From Gnetum montanum (Eukaryota; Streptophyta; Gnetopsida; Gnetales; Gnetaceae): a DNA stretch of 64,000 nucleotides. The notes under the pieces are model-generated. The model searched no databases, was not told the DNA's origin, and was given only the letters and a program-made list of their open reading frames with translations. The translations under genes and the position numbers were made by a program. The DNA lies in contig MNCI01018059.1 in assembly GCA_015680685.1 (NCBI GenBank), forward strand, positions 1-64,000, in the 5' to 3' direction. This document shows, one piece after another, positions 21,691 to 34,054 of this stretch (its first letter is position 1; each line of letters begins with the position of its first letter).

Positions 21691-24260
21691 TCTATTTGAG
21701 GCCTATTCTCATTATAGTGGAGTTGGTAGGCATTTTGTGCTACATTGGTCATCCCAAGACCAATACTCCATCACATGATATGCCTCTTGGGAAGCTCTCA
21801 TTGTGGTTTTAGCTTAGGGTAAGGGACTTCCTCTCCTACCTCTGTAAGAACTTCAGTATGATGTTGTGATCACACTTGTCTACGAATGTAGCTAGGGTTG
21901 TTGTGGAGATCCTATTGCCTTAGGCATCAGGATTAATTCCTAGGTATATTACTAATAAATCAATTCCTAAAATTGTAGGCAGTCTCATAGATGGTGTAAG
22001 TTCATGCTACTTGTCAGATATATGGATGATGCTAGAGTATAGCTAGTATAATATTGATAATACTCTAATGGTGGCACATAGAGCCCACACACTATTCCAA
22101 AATCCGCCTAGCACTGTGTATCATCTATAGGGGTAAAGATGGTTATTGTAATGTTTTTTATGGTTTTGGCTTGACTTCTTTACACAACTTCATTCATTTT
22201 ACTTCTTGCAAGTACAAGGTCAACAAGCAAGGTTTGATCGTTAATGACCAAATCTTGGTAGTGGCTAAAACTGCTTTGGACAAATTTACCAAGAGTCCCC
22301 AAATCAAAGCTACTATGTACCAATAGTTAAGAGGGGACTTTGATGAATATGCCACTAGGTTCAACATGGTATACAAGAAGTGTAAGGATGATAAGATGAT
22401 GCATAGATGGTGGGTAGATGTCGATGGCACAGATCAAACCCCTATAGTTGGAACCTCCACACTGTAGAAGAAAGTAAAGGTAAACATATGGCTTGTAATG
22501 TTTTATGATGTTAAGTGCTTTATTGCTTTTCTTGATCATTGAAATTGCTCATATGAATGCTAACTTTTGGTTATTGCTTCGTAGGACCAGCCACCTCAAC
22601 TGATATCACTATATCACTCTCAGGCTTACATCATGAGGAAACCCTCATCCTGAAGTTTGGTGATGTGACATCAATGTAGGAGTGGATAAAGGGATAGGCA
22701 TTTGGATATGTTCAAGAAAACATCTAGCATGCAACTTTGCTTGATGTATTTATGGTACCTATTCCTTCCATTCCTATTGCAAAGATGTTGCATATTATTG
22801 ACTCCTTGATGAGGAGGCTAGTCACTTTAGCACCATCATTCAAGGTGTTAAGGTGAACATTGGCATAGGTGTTGGCCTCTTTTGTGACTTATTTGGGATC
22901 CCCACTAATGGCGCCAATGTTCCTATTAGGACAATGAGGAAATCAAGCCATCATGAGGAAGTTCTAGAGTGGCTTGGTGCTAGCATAGGCCACTCTAGAA
23001 TTTCAATGGATAGCTTCACGAACCTTGATGCAAACGAATCATATCCTTTATTTAGGTCTCATGCATTCCCCAACCTACTATCACAAAAGAAGGTGATTGG
23101 CCTAGCACAAGGGTGAACCTTTAAGAAGGTCTTGATGGAGGACATCAAATTTGATTGGGCTACTTGTTTGGCTACTACAGTTTGAGAGGAGATTCTTAGA
23201 CTTTGTGTTGATACCTCTATGATAATCCATATGCACTTTGCATTTTTCATAGATTACCTAAAGAGGTTTGTGGAGTTTTTGGTGGTGCATAGGAATGTAC
23301 GATAGGTTTCCCAAGACCCAAGACAACTTTCTATGCCTTGGATAAAACATATTTATCCAATAGTATAGGCCTAGAACCCACTAGAGGATGTGGATGAGAC
23401 ATTATCCATCACCACTAAGAATCTTGATGTTAGGCAATACAAGTCTTCTAATAGTACTAATGATGATGAGCCCCTCTCATTTCTTGCTAGTGTTTAGGAG
23501 GCCAAACAACAGTGCATGGAGGTTGAAGAGGTAGCTAGAGAGAAACTTAAGAGGCCCATGGAGAAGGCACCCCAACATTAGATCAACCTACCTCGAAGAA
23601 GCTTAAGTTTAAACTTAAGACATCACAACAAGTAGTCACAGATATGCTTTGTTTAACTTTGGCTATTTCATGTTTTAAAATTTTATGGCTACTTTATGGT
23701 TTCATGTGTTAATTGGTTTTCTATGTGCTATGGTTGTAGATAAGCATCAGGTTATAATAGCCCAAGATGCTATAAAGGCAGAACAAAGGTGTGCGAAAGA
23801 GGCACTCCTAAAGCAACCCATGGTTGAAGGAGTTGCCAATGCAGGCATAGATGATCTAGATGCCTTGTTTGGTGAGGTGGTACCAAGTACCTCTCCCATC
23901 ATCATCTTGGAGGAAGAGAAGGAGGAGCTATGTATGCCTATGTCTTAATATTATTGTTATATTGCACTAGTTACATTTGGTTGTCATCCTAACCTTTCGA
24001 TGATTGTTATGCTTACAAGAATTCCTGAGCCACCAATGCAAGCTCCCATTCTTAAGTTCACATGAAACCATCTGCATGTTTGATCTATTTTATGTTTTAG
24101 TTTTCTTTTTTGGTTTTAAGTCATGATCTTGGCTATGGTTTACTAACTGGCTATATGTTGCTACATTTTAGACCTTAGGAGACATTCACAGCCCTAGTGG
24201 TGAGGGTGGAAATGACCCACCACCTCTTCTTCCAAATGCTACTCAGTAGCCTCCTTCAGT
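21690..24260 (+). pseudogene. Unidentified multi-exon gene relic
   Basis: I do not recognise this gene. Plus-strand open pieces alternate with pyrimidine-rich, TAG-ended stretches that look like introns. Exon-like pieces are 22190-22470 (KQGLIVNDQILVVAKTAL, DEYATRFNMVYKKC), 22586-23310 (ISLSGLHHEETLILKFGDV; the open part 22853-23116 has GVGLFCDLFGIPTNG), 23741-23948 (acidic end, IIILEEEKEE) and about 24173-24250 (SPSGEGGNDPPPLLPN). Stops interrupt the first two. Intron-like parts are rich in GGCTATGG words. The repeated exon/acceptor pattern argues for a former spliced gene or gene-like transposon; plant mobile-domain genes are one candidate, unverified. Confidence 0.35.
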
Positions 24261-24605
24261 TTAGCTTGTTGGCTATTTGTTTTTGTCTCTATGTTTATGG
24301 CTATGGTTAGACAAAACTATGTTATTGATGGTTATTCTTTGACAATTTTGCCACACAATGTGGCCATGGCTATGTATGTTATGGACATTTAATTTTAAAT
24401 TTGAATTTTTGGTTTTATTTCTTAGCTATATGCATCTATGTTGTAAATGTTGAAAATGGCTATGTTGACATTTTTTGGTTATAGGATCAAATGGCTAATT
24501 GATGTGATAATAGGCCAAGCAATGAGAGATATGGTAATAAAAGGAATGTTTTTTAATTTTAGGCCATTGCAACCATAGGTTATATTGCATGATTGTGGCT
24601 ACATT

Positions 24606-24828
24606 GCTAGTTTAACGTCTTAGCATACAAGAATGCTAGTTTAAGGTCATAGTGGACCATTGTGCCAGTTTTTGGCCTCAGCAGGCCATGGTGCCAGTTT
24701 TAGGCCTTAGTAAGCCATGGTTCTAGTTTTATGTCTTAGGAGACGAGAATGCAAGTTTAAGGTCATAGTGGACCATAGTGCCAGTATTAGGCCTTAGTAG
24801 GCCATGATGCCAGTTTTATGTCTTAACG
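24606..24828. repeat. 29-bp minisatellite with higher-order pattern
   Basis: About 7.7 copies of a 29-bp unit: seven full units starting at 24606 and every 29 bp to 24780, then a partial one at 24809. Units begin GCYAGTTTWA or close. Unit types alternate (one with AGTGGACCAT, one with GCAGGCCATG, one with GAGACGAGAAT), giving a second-level period of about 116 bp. No gene lies between 24260 and 25360. Confidence 0.9.
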
Positions 24829-25360
24829 AACAGAGTCTGAAAGAGATGCCTTTTTAATGTTTAAAACATAAATAACAGTAAAGAAAGGCTGTAATAAATA
24901 GATAACAATGCAAATAAATTTATGGCTTCATGCATAGGCTATGTGCATAACAAAGATATAATAAATTGCAAAACAAAAATAAGGCCATTTGGCTATCATG
25001 GAATTCAGTCATAGAAGCATATGAAGGCTAAGGTAAACCTCATTTGTGCACACTCTTCCTAATCTTCACAAGATTAGGAAGTGAGTAAGGCCTACTTTGC
25101 ATAAGCTTGTACTTGTCATCCCCTTCACTTATGACATTGAAAGGGAGTTCATCCCATAGTGTATCGCATTTGTTATTATCATTGGTTGTCTTGGCTTTTT
25201 ACTCTTCATGGCTAGGAGCTTTCTCTTGAAGCTTCACTTCAGACCCCTATTCTCTACCCAGATTGTTAATAACTAGGGGAGTTGCTTTGTCACCATGAAT
25301 GATGATTTCACCTTCCTCATAATGCAAGTGAATTTCTTGATGTATGGGTGAGGAGACAGC

Positions 25361-25765
25361 TCATAATTGAGTCAACCAAGATCTTCCTAGGATTAGGATG
25401 AATCTTGGTGTCTCTTCCACCAAAAAAAAGTTTGCAGTTATAGGAAATTGTTCTTTGGCTAACAACTCCAAGGAGATATACCCCTTTATGGAAACTCTTA
25501 ATCCATTGAAGGACTTAAGAGCTGTGGTGATCATAGGTTGTACTTGCTCAGTTAAGCCCAAGCATTCAATGATGATACATGCAATGATGTTGGTTACTAC
25601 TCCATCATCAACATGCACCCGATGTATTTTAAATTTTCCTATGCATATGGTTATGTATAGAGGGGTTATAGTCACCTCATCATTCAAAGGATTAACCTTA
25701 ATTTTGCTATTGCAAAATGTTAAGGGTGTTGATTTGTCTTCCCTTAGTGAGGGAGGAATCACCAC
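25361..25765 (-). CDS. Retropepsin-like protease of element D
   Basis: An uninterrupted 134-codon frame with the plant Ty3 aspartic protease plan: PLYITICIGKFKIHRVHVDDG (flap side and active-site loop), a central NGLRVSIKGYISLEL strand pair, and ILGRSWL near the C-terminal end, the usual ILGR-x-WL motif. The active-site triplet is D-D-G, where retropepsins have D-T/S/G-G, so catalysis is doubtful. The domain would process the element polyprotein; in family members it is fused to gag or pol. Being open here may be chance, since gag around it is broken. Confidence 0.7.
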   Translation of the reverse strand: MVIPPSLREDKSTPLTFCNSKIKVNPLNDEVTITPLYITICIGKFKIHRVHVDDGVVTNIIACIIIECLGLTEQVQPMITTALKSFNGLRVSIKGYISLELLAKEQFPITANFFLVEETPRFILILGRSWLTQL

Positions 25766-28040
25766 TGCATAAATGAATTCTTCATTAGCAAGATTATCCT
25801 CACTAATAGTATGGAGGTCAACATTTTGGCTAGTGCCTCATGATGTGTGATGGAAGTCATGATTAGGTCATAAAAGATCGAAGTTATATTTTTCTTCTTC
25901 AGGGATTTCTTAACTTACTCCATTGCACTGAGGAAGTTTTTGTCATTGGCCATGGGCTTATAACCCCAATTGTGCTTTACTTTCTCCATACATCCCAACA
26001 GGTGAACTTCAGTTTTAGTCTGTGGCTCTTCTTTGTTATTTTAATTATGGGCTTCAGCATCCTCTTGTGGCTTGTTGGTTAAAGAAGATAGGGCAAAGGA
26101 GGTCATAGGTATAGTTGAGATGGGAGTGGGCTTCCATGGGTCCACTTCCTTTCATGCCTCCTTCTACTTATCTTCCTTATTGTCAAGATTTTGCTTATAC
26201 TTCCTCCTTTGGTTGGCTGAAATTTTTTGGTTGTTAGCTATTGGTTGTAAGGAAGAGCCAATAGCATTAGCTACCTTGGAACATCATTGTGCGATTGGTT
26301 GGGCTACAACTATTTGGGTTGTATGGGTTTGGGGAACCTTAATGACAAAAGGTTCCTTTGGAGGCATTCATGATGGTACCCTCGTAATGAAAGGAGGTCT
26401 TGAGCTATGGGAAGCTGAAGAAGCTCTCTCATTGTAAAGGGGTACTTAGATCACGAACAATTCTCTAGCAGCTCTCCGATTTTCATTAATGTTGAATGCC
26501 AAAGTAACATAAGCACTATCATTGACATTCAATGGGTCTTTATAGACATGCATTGACTAGTTTTGTGGTTGAACTGGGTTAGAAGCATCTAAGACCAGTT
26601 GCTTCCTATCTATCATCCTTTGTAGGTCATCCTTTAGCATAAAGTAGAAGTCTGTATCATGACCAGGTAGTTGATGATAATGGTAGAAGAAGTCTAGTTT
26701 TAGGTATTTAGGCAATGGGGGATCATCTTTTATTACCTAAGAAGGATCTTTGGCTATTTCACATAGTCACTCGTGTTTCTTTCGAATGGATTCAGTCATT
26801 TGTTTATGTTGCATGTGTTCACTTCGTAATAGTTGATGAAGTAACTTGAATGGTTTTAGTGGCAACTCATTGTACTTAAACTGGTGCTTCCTTTCAAAGT
26901 TAGGTCTATTTGTTGTTGATGTATCGGTCCTTGAACTTGATGATTGATTATTGTGGTCATTGGTGGGGGCCTTAGGTGGGTTAACCTTTGGCTCTTGGTT
27001 TGTGGTCTTGGCTTCCTTAGCTATAGTAGTGTTGTCTTGTTTTCTCTTTGAGTGTGTTGGTTTTTATATGATATATAGGCTAGATCATGGTTGGCCTCTG
27101 TGACATCCTCTATGTTTTTGGTTTCTAAGAATGCTTGGCTAAGAGACCATGGATCAAGGTAGTAAAGTTTTGACTTGATGAATTCATTAACTACTTCCTT
27201 GAATATGGCTAATAAGTGGGCTTTGGCCATGGGCTCTGGTATTTCATTCAATAGTCCATTCCACCACTGAATGAATTTCTACATAGGTTATAAGGTCCCT
27301 TACTTAACCTTCATGAGCTGGTCAAGCATTGTGTTAGGCCTCAAGTTATACTTGAAGCAGTTGACAAACTGGGCTACTAAGTCTTCCAGAAGGGATATAG
27401 ATCCTCTTGGTAATGTGCAATACTAATTGAGTGCTTTCCCAATCAAAGACATAGGGAAAATCCTCATGATGGTATGAGGCCATGGTTGCAAGAGCAAACA
27501 TTTAGATTGAAAGGTGAATCTTAGGGTTACCTTCTCCATTATATTTGCTAAATTGTGGAATGAGGACACCAAGAGGAAATGTCAAGGGTTGGACTACAAG
27601 ACTTATGAAATCATCTTAATAGAAGTTCATAATCTTGATGGTTTATGTGGTAGAGGCTTTAAGCCTCTTCAATTCCTCTATTAGGTCTTAGATCATTTGG
27701 AAGGCTTCATCCAAGCCTTGTGATGACCCCACAGTTTGTGAGGTTTGTACATAAGGTGGTGGTATATGTTGTGAGGCTTGTGGCCTTACTATGGGTTGCA
27801 TGATAGAAGAAAAAGTTTGCACTATGGTTGTGGCTTGTGGTCCAAACAAAGAAAAAGATGTTTGTGCCAGTACTTGGGGCACAAATGTAAAAAAATATAG
27901 TGTGTGATCCTTGTGTTGCAGGGGATCTCATGGTGGACACCATNTAAAAAAAATGTAGTGTGTGATCCTTGTGTTGCAGGGGATCTCATGGTGGACACCA
28001 TATGAGTAGTTATCATATTTGTGGTGGTAAAACCCACAAT
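25361..28040 (-). mobile_element. Element D: Ty3-type gag and protease, minus strand
   Basis: Reading leftwards: a Pro/Gln/Ser-rich gag N-terminal part (27882-27688), FSKYNGEGNPKIHL near 27550 (typical start of the plant Ty3 gag core), WNELLNEIPEPMAKAHLLAI and KLYYLDPWSLSQAFLETKNI (27251-27021), then the protease (25765-25361). Frames are broken in gag. There is no reverse transcriptase to the left of 25361, where the minisatellite flank follows. The gag style and protease differ from elements 1, 2 and B. A duplicated 59-bp block around a single N at 27944 is probably an assembly joint. Confidence 0.7.
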
Positions 28041-29878
28041 TTATGGTTTTGTATTTCATGGCTATGTTGCAAATGACATTAATATGTTATAGTTTGTTGT
28101 TTGCAACATTGACTAAGTGTGATGTGTTGCTACAACTAGTGTGGGATTTGTTGTAGTAGGCTGCAGAGGAGTGGAAGATGGTGGCACCATGCCCATGGAG
28201 AAAACAAAAGCATCAGGGGAAGGTTTTATGACATTGGAGGATGTTTGGTTGAATAGCCCTCTAAGGATGTTTTTAGGTTCAAATTTTTCCCTAAATTCAT
28301 CCTCTTCTTATTATTATTACCCAAAGGGATGCTAGTCATCTTCCTCCTCTACGATAATCAACTGGGCTAGGATGATAGAATAGACATCGTTTAGAGGAAT
28401 TTCTTCATACGAGAAAGGGATGTATTCTTTCCTACCCTAGTGTATGAGCTTAAACTCCCTCTTGGCTTTAGCTTCAATTTGGAAAATTACATACTTACCT
28501 AAATTTTGACACAAATAAAGTTATACCAATCTTCATTTATAGTTGCAAAATCAATTCTCTTTCCTCTAACTCTCAAAGATCACCTACACCTAATGACTGC
28601 GGGGTCTTTTGGATCATACACCCTCATGACTTGTTGGTTATGATCTTCACCAATGAAGGTGAAGGGAAATTTGATGGATTTTTGAAAAGACATGGTTATA
28701 GAGCTGATAATTGCTTAAGAATAGAGTATAAATGTTAAGATAAGAGTAAATTCTAATGAATGGAATCTAAAAACTCATAGAAGAAATAAAAATGAAAAAA
28801 ATGATATACTTAGTAAAATTAGAAAATGGGGGATAAGGGGGGTTTACCCCTTTACAAAAAATAGAATATTATCAGCAATGGCTTTAAACCTCCCTCAAGT
28901 TGGCTTTCCAAGTGCCTCTACGTAGGGTATGGTAAGGGGGAAAGAAGGGGGTGAGTTAATGGAAATATCACACCTTCCTATTCCAACATTGAAAAGAAGG
29001 GGAAAAGTTTGAAGACCAAAATGAAAACTTAGCAGTTTCCAAAGATGGTTTTGGCAAGTTTTCAACTTTCATCAAAAAGGAAAAAAAAGGTGGGCTTGGT
29101 TGGTATGCAAACCAACATTGGTTTTTGTGAAAAATATTATGGCAATAAAAATGAAATGTTTACCAAGGCTTCCATGCTAGCTTTGTTCTAGGAATTTACA
29201 ATAGATGTTGTGAAATTCCAACACACAAACCACCTGCAGCTTCTATGCTAAAGTTTTTGCCATAGAAAGGGGAGGTGTGGGGAGAGGAGGGAAGTTGAAG
29301 GAAATGTGGGATTCCTTGGGAGTTTTGGGTAAAAAATGGTTTTTTACTTGCAACAAAAGTAGATCTAGTTGTAAAATTAGTTTCAACCTTCACCAACATT
29401 GGCCTTCCAACTACTTCTACATTGGGTATGGGAGAGGGGGGAAAGAAGGGGAAGTGAGATGATGGGAATCTCACACCTTCTACCTCAATGTTGATGCAGG
29501 GAAAGGTTGAAAACCCAAAGTGGAAAGTTAGTATTTCTCCACTAAAATTGGTTCTAGGTAGCTACTAATTCTTTCAGCTTGGAAAAATGAGGGGAAAATT
29601 TAACTCACGAATAAGTGGAATCACCCATTTTTAGAATCTAAAAAATAAACTTTTGACAACAAAAACAATGGGGGAAAGAGATATCAATGTTGGGTTTGGA
29701 TCTTAAACTTCATAGCAAGTGCTATGAAAAAATAAAGCCCAACCACTTGCAACTTCCATGCTACAGTTTTGGTCATAGGGAGAAGACCAATGTTGATTTT
29801 TTTAAGGGTTTTGGTTGCAAAAAATGAAGGTAAAGCTTACAAATGGCAATGAAAATAATAGATATAGCTATAGAATTT
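28041..29878 (-). other. Element D leader with a direct duplication of about 500 bp
   Basis: No gene is supported. Blocks at 28890-29240 and 29390-29780 are similar at an offset of about 498 bp, sharing GGGTATGG...GGGGGAAAGAAGGGG, ATCTCACACCTTC and GCAACTTCCATGCTA-type words. The small plus-strand frame at 28141-28335 has no recognisable domain. Confidence 0.5.
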
Positions 29879-31140
29879 AGGTGAAATCCCTCCTTCTAGT
29901 GCCAAGATAAATTGTTGCAAACAAAAACCTTGATTACTAGAATAGGAACCAAGGATCCTCAGTGCAAGAAATTCCTCAACCCCAAACCCCCTAAGGCCTT
30001 TACGATAAAAATATGATTTAGGGCACTCCAGTCGATTTAGCAGATCAACTAGGGACTCAGAAGATGTAATAAATTTATCCTTGAAAGAAAAACTCAAAAC
30101 TTAAAATTTTATTGAGAAAACAATAAAAAATAAGTTAGAGAAATGTCTACAATTGGTGCTTGGATGAGCATAAAAGGGGATCCACTTGTATGAGATTCAC
30201 TCCACAATCAAGGTGCCAAGCCACTCTTGATGCTATATAACCTTCTTTTGCTGCTATAACCCTGGATCTGCAATTTGAGTCACTCAAGGCTATAATGCTT
30301 TCATGCTAGGATTCAAGAGAATGCAAATATGAAAACTTGCAAGAGCTCTTAAGTGCTTGAAAATGCCCCAAGTGTGGAGTTGTGAAAAATGGCTGAACTT
30401 TGATGAGGATTTTCTTGTTAAAAAATGCTCCACTTTGTAAAAAATGCTTAACTTGCTGAAAATTCTAGAATTGCAAACCTCTCAATGGTTTTGGAGGCTA
30501 GCTTTTATAAGGTCTTTGGGCCATAAATGGGGCTACAACTTGGCTATGATTGGGGTGCAAATTGCCTACAAAATGGCTACAAATTTGATGTAATTTTGCT
30601 GCAAATTGGCTGCCAAATTTAGGTGAAATGGGCACCCAAATTTGGATGGTTACTAAACATAGTAAGTGCTCCCCCTATGGCCATTCCATTTACTAAAAAT
30701 AGTAACCATGGAATCCCTTCCATGCTGGAGATAAATCTCCCATGCTGAGCTCTCCACCATGCTTGTTGAAGTGGTTGGTTAATGTTGAAGTGCATAACTT
30801 GATGAATTTTGCTTCTTGTGGTTTCCATGGTGGGGGTTTGAATTTTCCACTCTAGGGGGGAAACTTTCCAAGCTACGAGGAAAGTTTCCAAGCTAGGGGG
30901 AAACTCTCTAGGTTGGGGGGAAACTTTCTAGTTTGAGGGGAAAGTTGCCAAAATGTGCCTTTGGTCTCCACATTGAATGGGAAAAAGTTTTTAAACCCCC
31001 CACCCTTCCACGTTGGGGGGGTATGTGAGATCTACCCCCTTGCATGTGTTTTCAGTGTAGAAAAATTTCTTACCCCCATAAAATGCATCAAATTGCCTTT
31101 GTTGGCATTCCAAAAGGCATTTTTGACTTAACCCCGCCCC
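29879..31140 (-). repeat. Probable 5' LTR and primer site of element D
   Basis: On the minus strand a TTGGCACTAGAAGGAGGG motif at about 29888-29905 resembles the TTGGCGCTAGAAGGAGGG primer region I associate with some plant Ty3 elements. The LTR would run from about 29913 rightwards on plus; its outer end is not fixed (about 31140). Inside it a minus-strand TATA box (TTATAAAAGCTAGCC) lies at about 30500-30514. A short repeat array of GGAAACTTTCC / GGAAAGTTTCC type fills 30852-30950. Boundaries are approximate. Confidence 0.45.
30852..30950. repeat. About 20-bp repeat array in the element D LTR
   Basis: Five units of roughly 20 bp, each a G-run followed by GGAAACTTTCC, GGAAAGTTTCC or a near variant, then AAGCTAG-like bases. 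The first two unit cores are reverse complements of each other, so the array is rich in dyad symmetry. Confidence 0.75.
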
Positions 31141-31835
31141 CCTACTCCCTCGGCCACAAGCCCAAATATAGACACTAGATGACTATTTTCACTTGGGGAA
31201 TGAGGCTTTAACCACTTATGAGGCATTTTAAAATTCTAAAGTATAAATTGTGAAATTTCCCATTGTGGGTTACAATTTTCACATTTATAATGAAATTTTG
31301 CCTTGGGTTCCAAGACATGAAAGCTATATGATGAAGATTGGTTATAACATGCAAAATTTTGTGGTGTTTCACTTAAGATCACTATGGGATGTCATTAGTT
31401 ACATTGCCAAAGTCAGTGCCTTAAGGGGGGTAGAAAGGCTGTTAAGATTTAAATGATGCAATTTATATTACTAAATTAAATAATGTAGCTAAATATTACC
31501 AAAATTAGTTGATGTATCAATATTAGTTGATCATCAATCAATAAATCAGTTGTTGTACCAGTTGATGAAACATAATGATCTTTAATGATCAAGAAGATGT
31601 ATATTAATTCATCTTGCAGTTAAATCATATAGCAGAACAACATCAAGACTCAAAATCTCATTTCAACAAGATGTATGATACCCATGAAGAGAAATGATCT
31701 AGTAGAGAATCCAAAAAATGAGAATGAAAGTTGCAACACACAACATGTTTGCAAGATCCATAGTGAGAGAGAAACAACATTTGCTATGTCCACCATGGGC
31801 CTTGGATTGGCACAAATATTGATACTCATGCATTT

Positions 31836-32640
31836 GAGCAAAGTTAAAAAGATTTGGATGCTAATTTTTTATGCCTACAAGAAGCCTTTCAATGGGAATT
31901 TCTATATCAATTTCAACCCAACTTAGGAAAGATAGGGTACAGAGGTATTTATAAGAAAAAATATTCTTGCAGAAGTTCTTCTTTTGAACCATACAAATTA
32001 GCATATTACAAGAATCACAACATGGATGGTTGTGTAGTCTTCTCTAAAGAAGCCAAGTTTGAATTGATACAAAAATTTGAATGAAGGCTACAAAATATGA
32101 TTTTTGAAATTCCAAAACCTCATACCATGGAAAAGAAAGAATAGTCAAGATTTTGGAAAAATCACATATCCTTAGCATTAATTCTAAAAGTCCATCTATC
32201 AAGAAGATTTATATGCATAGTCAACAAACATCTAATTGCCAAACCAACATGTTCAAATGTTAGACTATGTTAAGGAGCATACTTGATTAAGCAAATAAAA
32301 GAAAGTTTGAAGAATAAATTATTCCTAAGCTATACTAATCCAATTCCATTTATTCTTTGTGGAGACTTTAATGCAAAAGATGGAAGTGGTGTTTATCAAT
32401 TCTTAAAATATGGATGTGTAAATGAATCTTTGGAAGATAAACCTAATTTAAAGAAGATTTTTCCATCAATTCAATGTACAATTTCATTGGCCAATGCATA
32501 TTCTAGTTATTTTGAATCTTCAAGAGATAAATCAGATTCCAAAATTCAAGTATAGATGATGTTGATGGATAGTGCTCATCAAGAATCATAGTTTACCAAT
32601 TATACTGCTATGATTAATGAGGATGGATCAACAACATTCT
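31836..32640 (+). pseudogene. Relic of a CCR4/nocturnin-type exonuclease (EEP family)
   Basis: One reading frame without frameshifts covers about 268 codons but holds about six stops (near 31845, 32082, 32139, 32271, 32553, 32589). Motifs in order: DANFLCLQEA (metal-binding Glu of the endonuclease/exonuclease/phosphatase fold), GYRGIYKKK, MDGCVVFSKEAKFELI, LALILKVH, FICIVNKHLIA, and PFILCGDFNAKDGSGVYQFLK (the GDFN motif), then FTNYTA. This order is that of CCR4, Angel and nocturnin deadenylase-type enzymes. The N terminus and the final SDH motif are not seen. The lack of introns suggests a retrocopy, or one large exon. The last 50 bp adjoin an inverted repeat and a gap. Confidence 0.75.
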
Positions 32641-32691
32641 TCANGTATAATTGGTAAACTATGATTCTTGATGAGCACTATCCATCAACAT
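32559..32691. other. 47-bp exact inverted repeat beside a gap
   Basis: 32559-32605 is repeated in inverse orientation at 32645-32691, separated by 39 bases that include a single N (32644) and followed by a run of 128 Ns (32692-32819). The pattern suggests a misjoined contig end, not a biological hairpin. Confidence 0.85.
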
Positions 32692-32867
32692 NNNNNNNNN
32701 NNNNNNNNNNNNNNNNNNNNNNNNNNNNNNNNNNNNNNNNNNNNNNNNNNNNNNNNNNNNNNNNNNNNNNNNNNNNNNNNNNNNNNNNNNNNNNNNNNNN
32801 NNNNNNNNNNNNNNNNNNNCCCTATCTTCACTTAGGTAACTAGATTCAAGTTGCACTTTGTGGAAGT

Positions 32868-33290
32868 TGGGTTAGAATTGGTGATTGGTGGTTGGTAGAT
32901 CTTTAATTCACCCTACCTTGCNACTTGGGTTAGGATTGGTGATTGGTGGTTGGTAGATCTTTAATTCACCCTACCTTGCNCATCAATTCATAAGATTGGT
33001 CAAGAGTAGGAATTATCTCATAGTTACTTTTATTTATAATCTTATTAATTTCTTCATTATTTAATTTNGTAGGAATTATCTCACAGTTACTTTTATTTAT
33101 AATCTTATTAATTTCTTCATTATTTAATTTATATTTTAAATTAGATAAGTAAAATATCTAAGGTAATGGAAAGTTGGGAATAGAGAATTTGCCCTATCTT
33201 CACTTAGGTAACTAGATTCAAGTTGCACTTTGTGTAACTTGGGTTAGGATTGGTGATTGGTGGTTGGTAGATCTTTAATTCACCCCTTGT
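32868..33290. other. Duplicated blocks around single Ns
   Basis: The phrase GGTTAGGATTGGTGATTGG... ending CCTACCTTGC occurs three times (from about 32868, 32926 and 33241), and a block around GTAGGAATTATCTCA occurs twice. The breaks carry Ns at 32922, 32980 and 33068. This looks like redundant contig ends. No gene is present. Confidence 0.8.
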
Positions 33291-34050
33291 CATTATTTGA
33301 GAAAATGAAATAAGTATTAAGAAAGTAACATTTAATTTCCATATATTTTTTCTCACATATATCTTGTTTGTAGAATAAGTAAGAAACAACTTCAAGTTCA
33401 AAGGAGAAATCAAATTATTGGAGTGTAGGAGCATAATAGAAGCACTAGAGCTGGAAAAAGACAGTGAACGTGGACTCATTTAAGGATGAACGAAACCTAA
33501 GGAGGGTAGATTATCACGTCCTCATTCCCAAATGATGCTATTGCATAAAGAAGATGGTGTCTCTTCATAATAAGTATTATTATTATTGTAACAAGACTCA
33601 AAAGGGAAGTTGTAATTGAGACCCAAAAGGGTGCATTGTAATAATAGACATGTCTTTTGAGGTAACCTTTGGGGGTTTGACCTAAGGCATTTATACCTAG
33701 GCTTAGAGGTCATGCTAACATGAAGTGGCGGAGTTAGTAAGGCAAGTCATGAGAGTCAAGTGAAGCGGGACATGAAGAGAACTAGCCATCCCTTCTAGCT
33801 AGGTAATAGGCCTAATAATGGTGGTAGTGCTAGACTACCTCTAAGGGATAGATGCCAAAGAAAGAAAATCCCAAAGAAAACTCTTAGAGCATGATCAAGA
33901 TACACTATTCCATATTAATAAAGCATTTTTTTCTTTCTCTTTCTGTACTTTATCTATTATTTCCTTTACACATAATGTCGAATGTTACATATATTTGATG
34001 TTTGGTATGTTGTCTTCTTAAGAATAATGTCAAATATAATATATATTTGA
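33291..34050. other. Stretch without recognisable genes
   Basis: Moderately AT-rich single-copy sequence with some LTR-like character (ATTAATAAAGCATTTTTTTC near 33915), but no partner LTR, polypurine tract or duplication was seen. Short frames on both strands have no recognisable domains. Confidence 0.4.
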
Positions 34051-34054
34051 TTTT

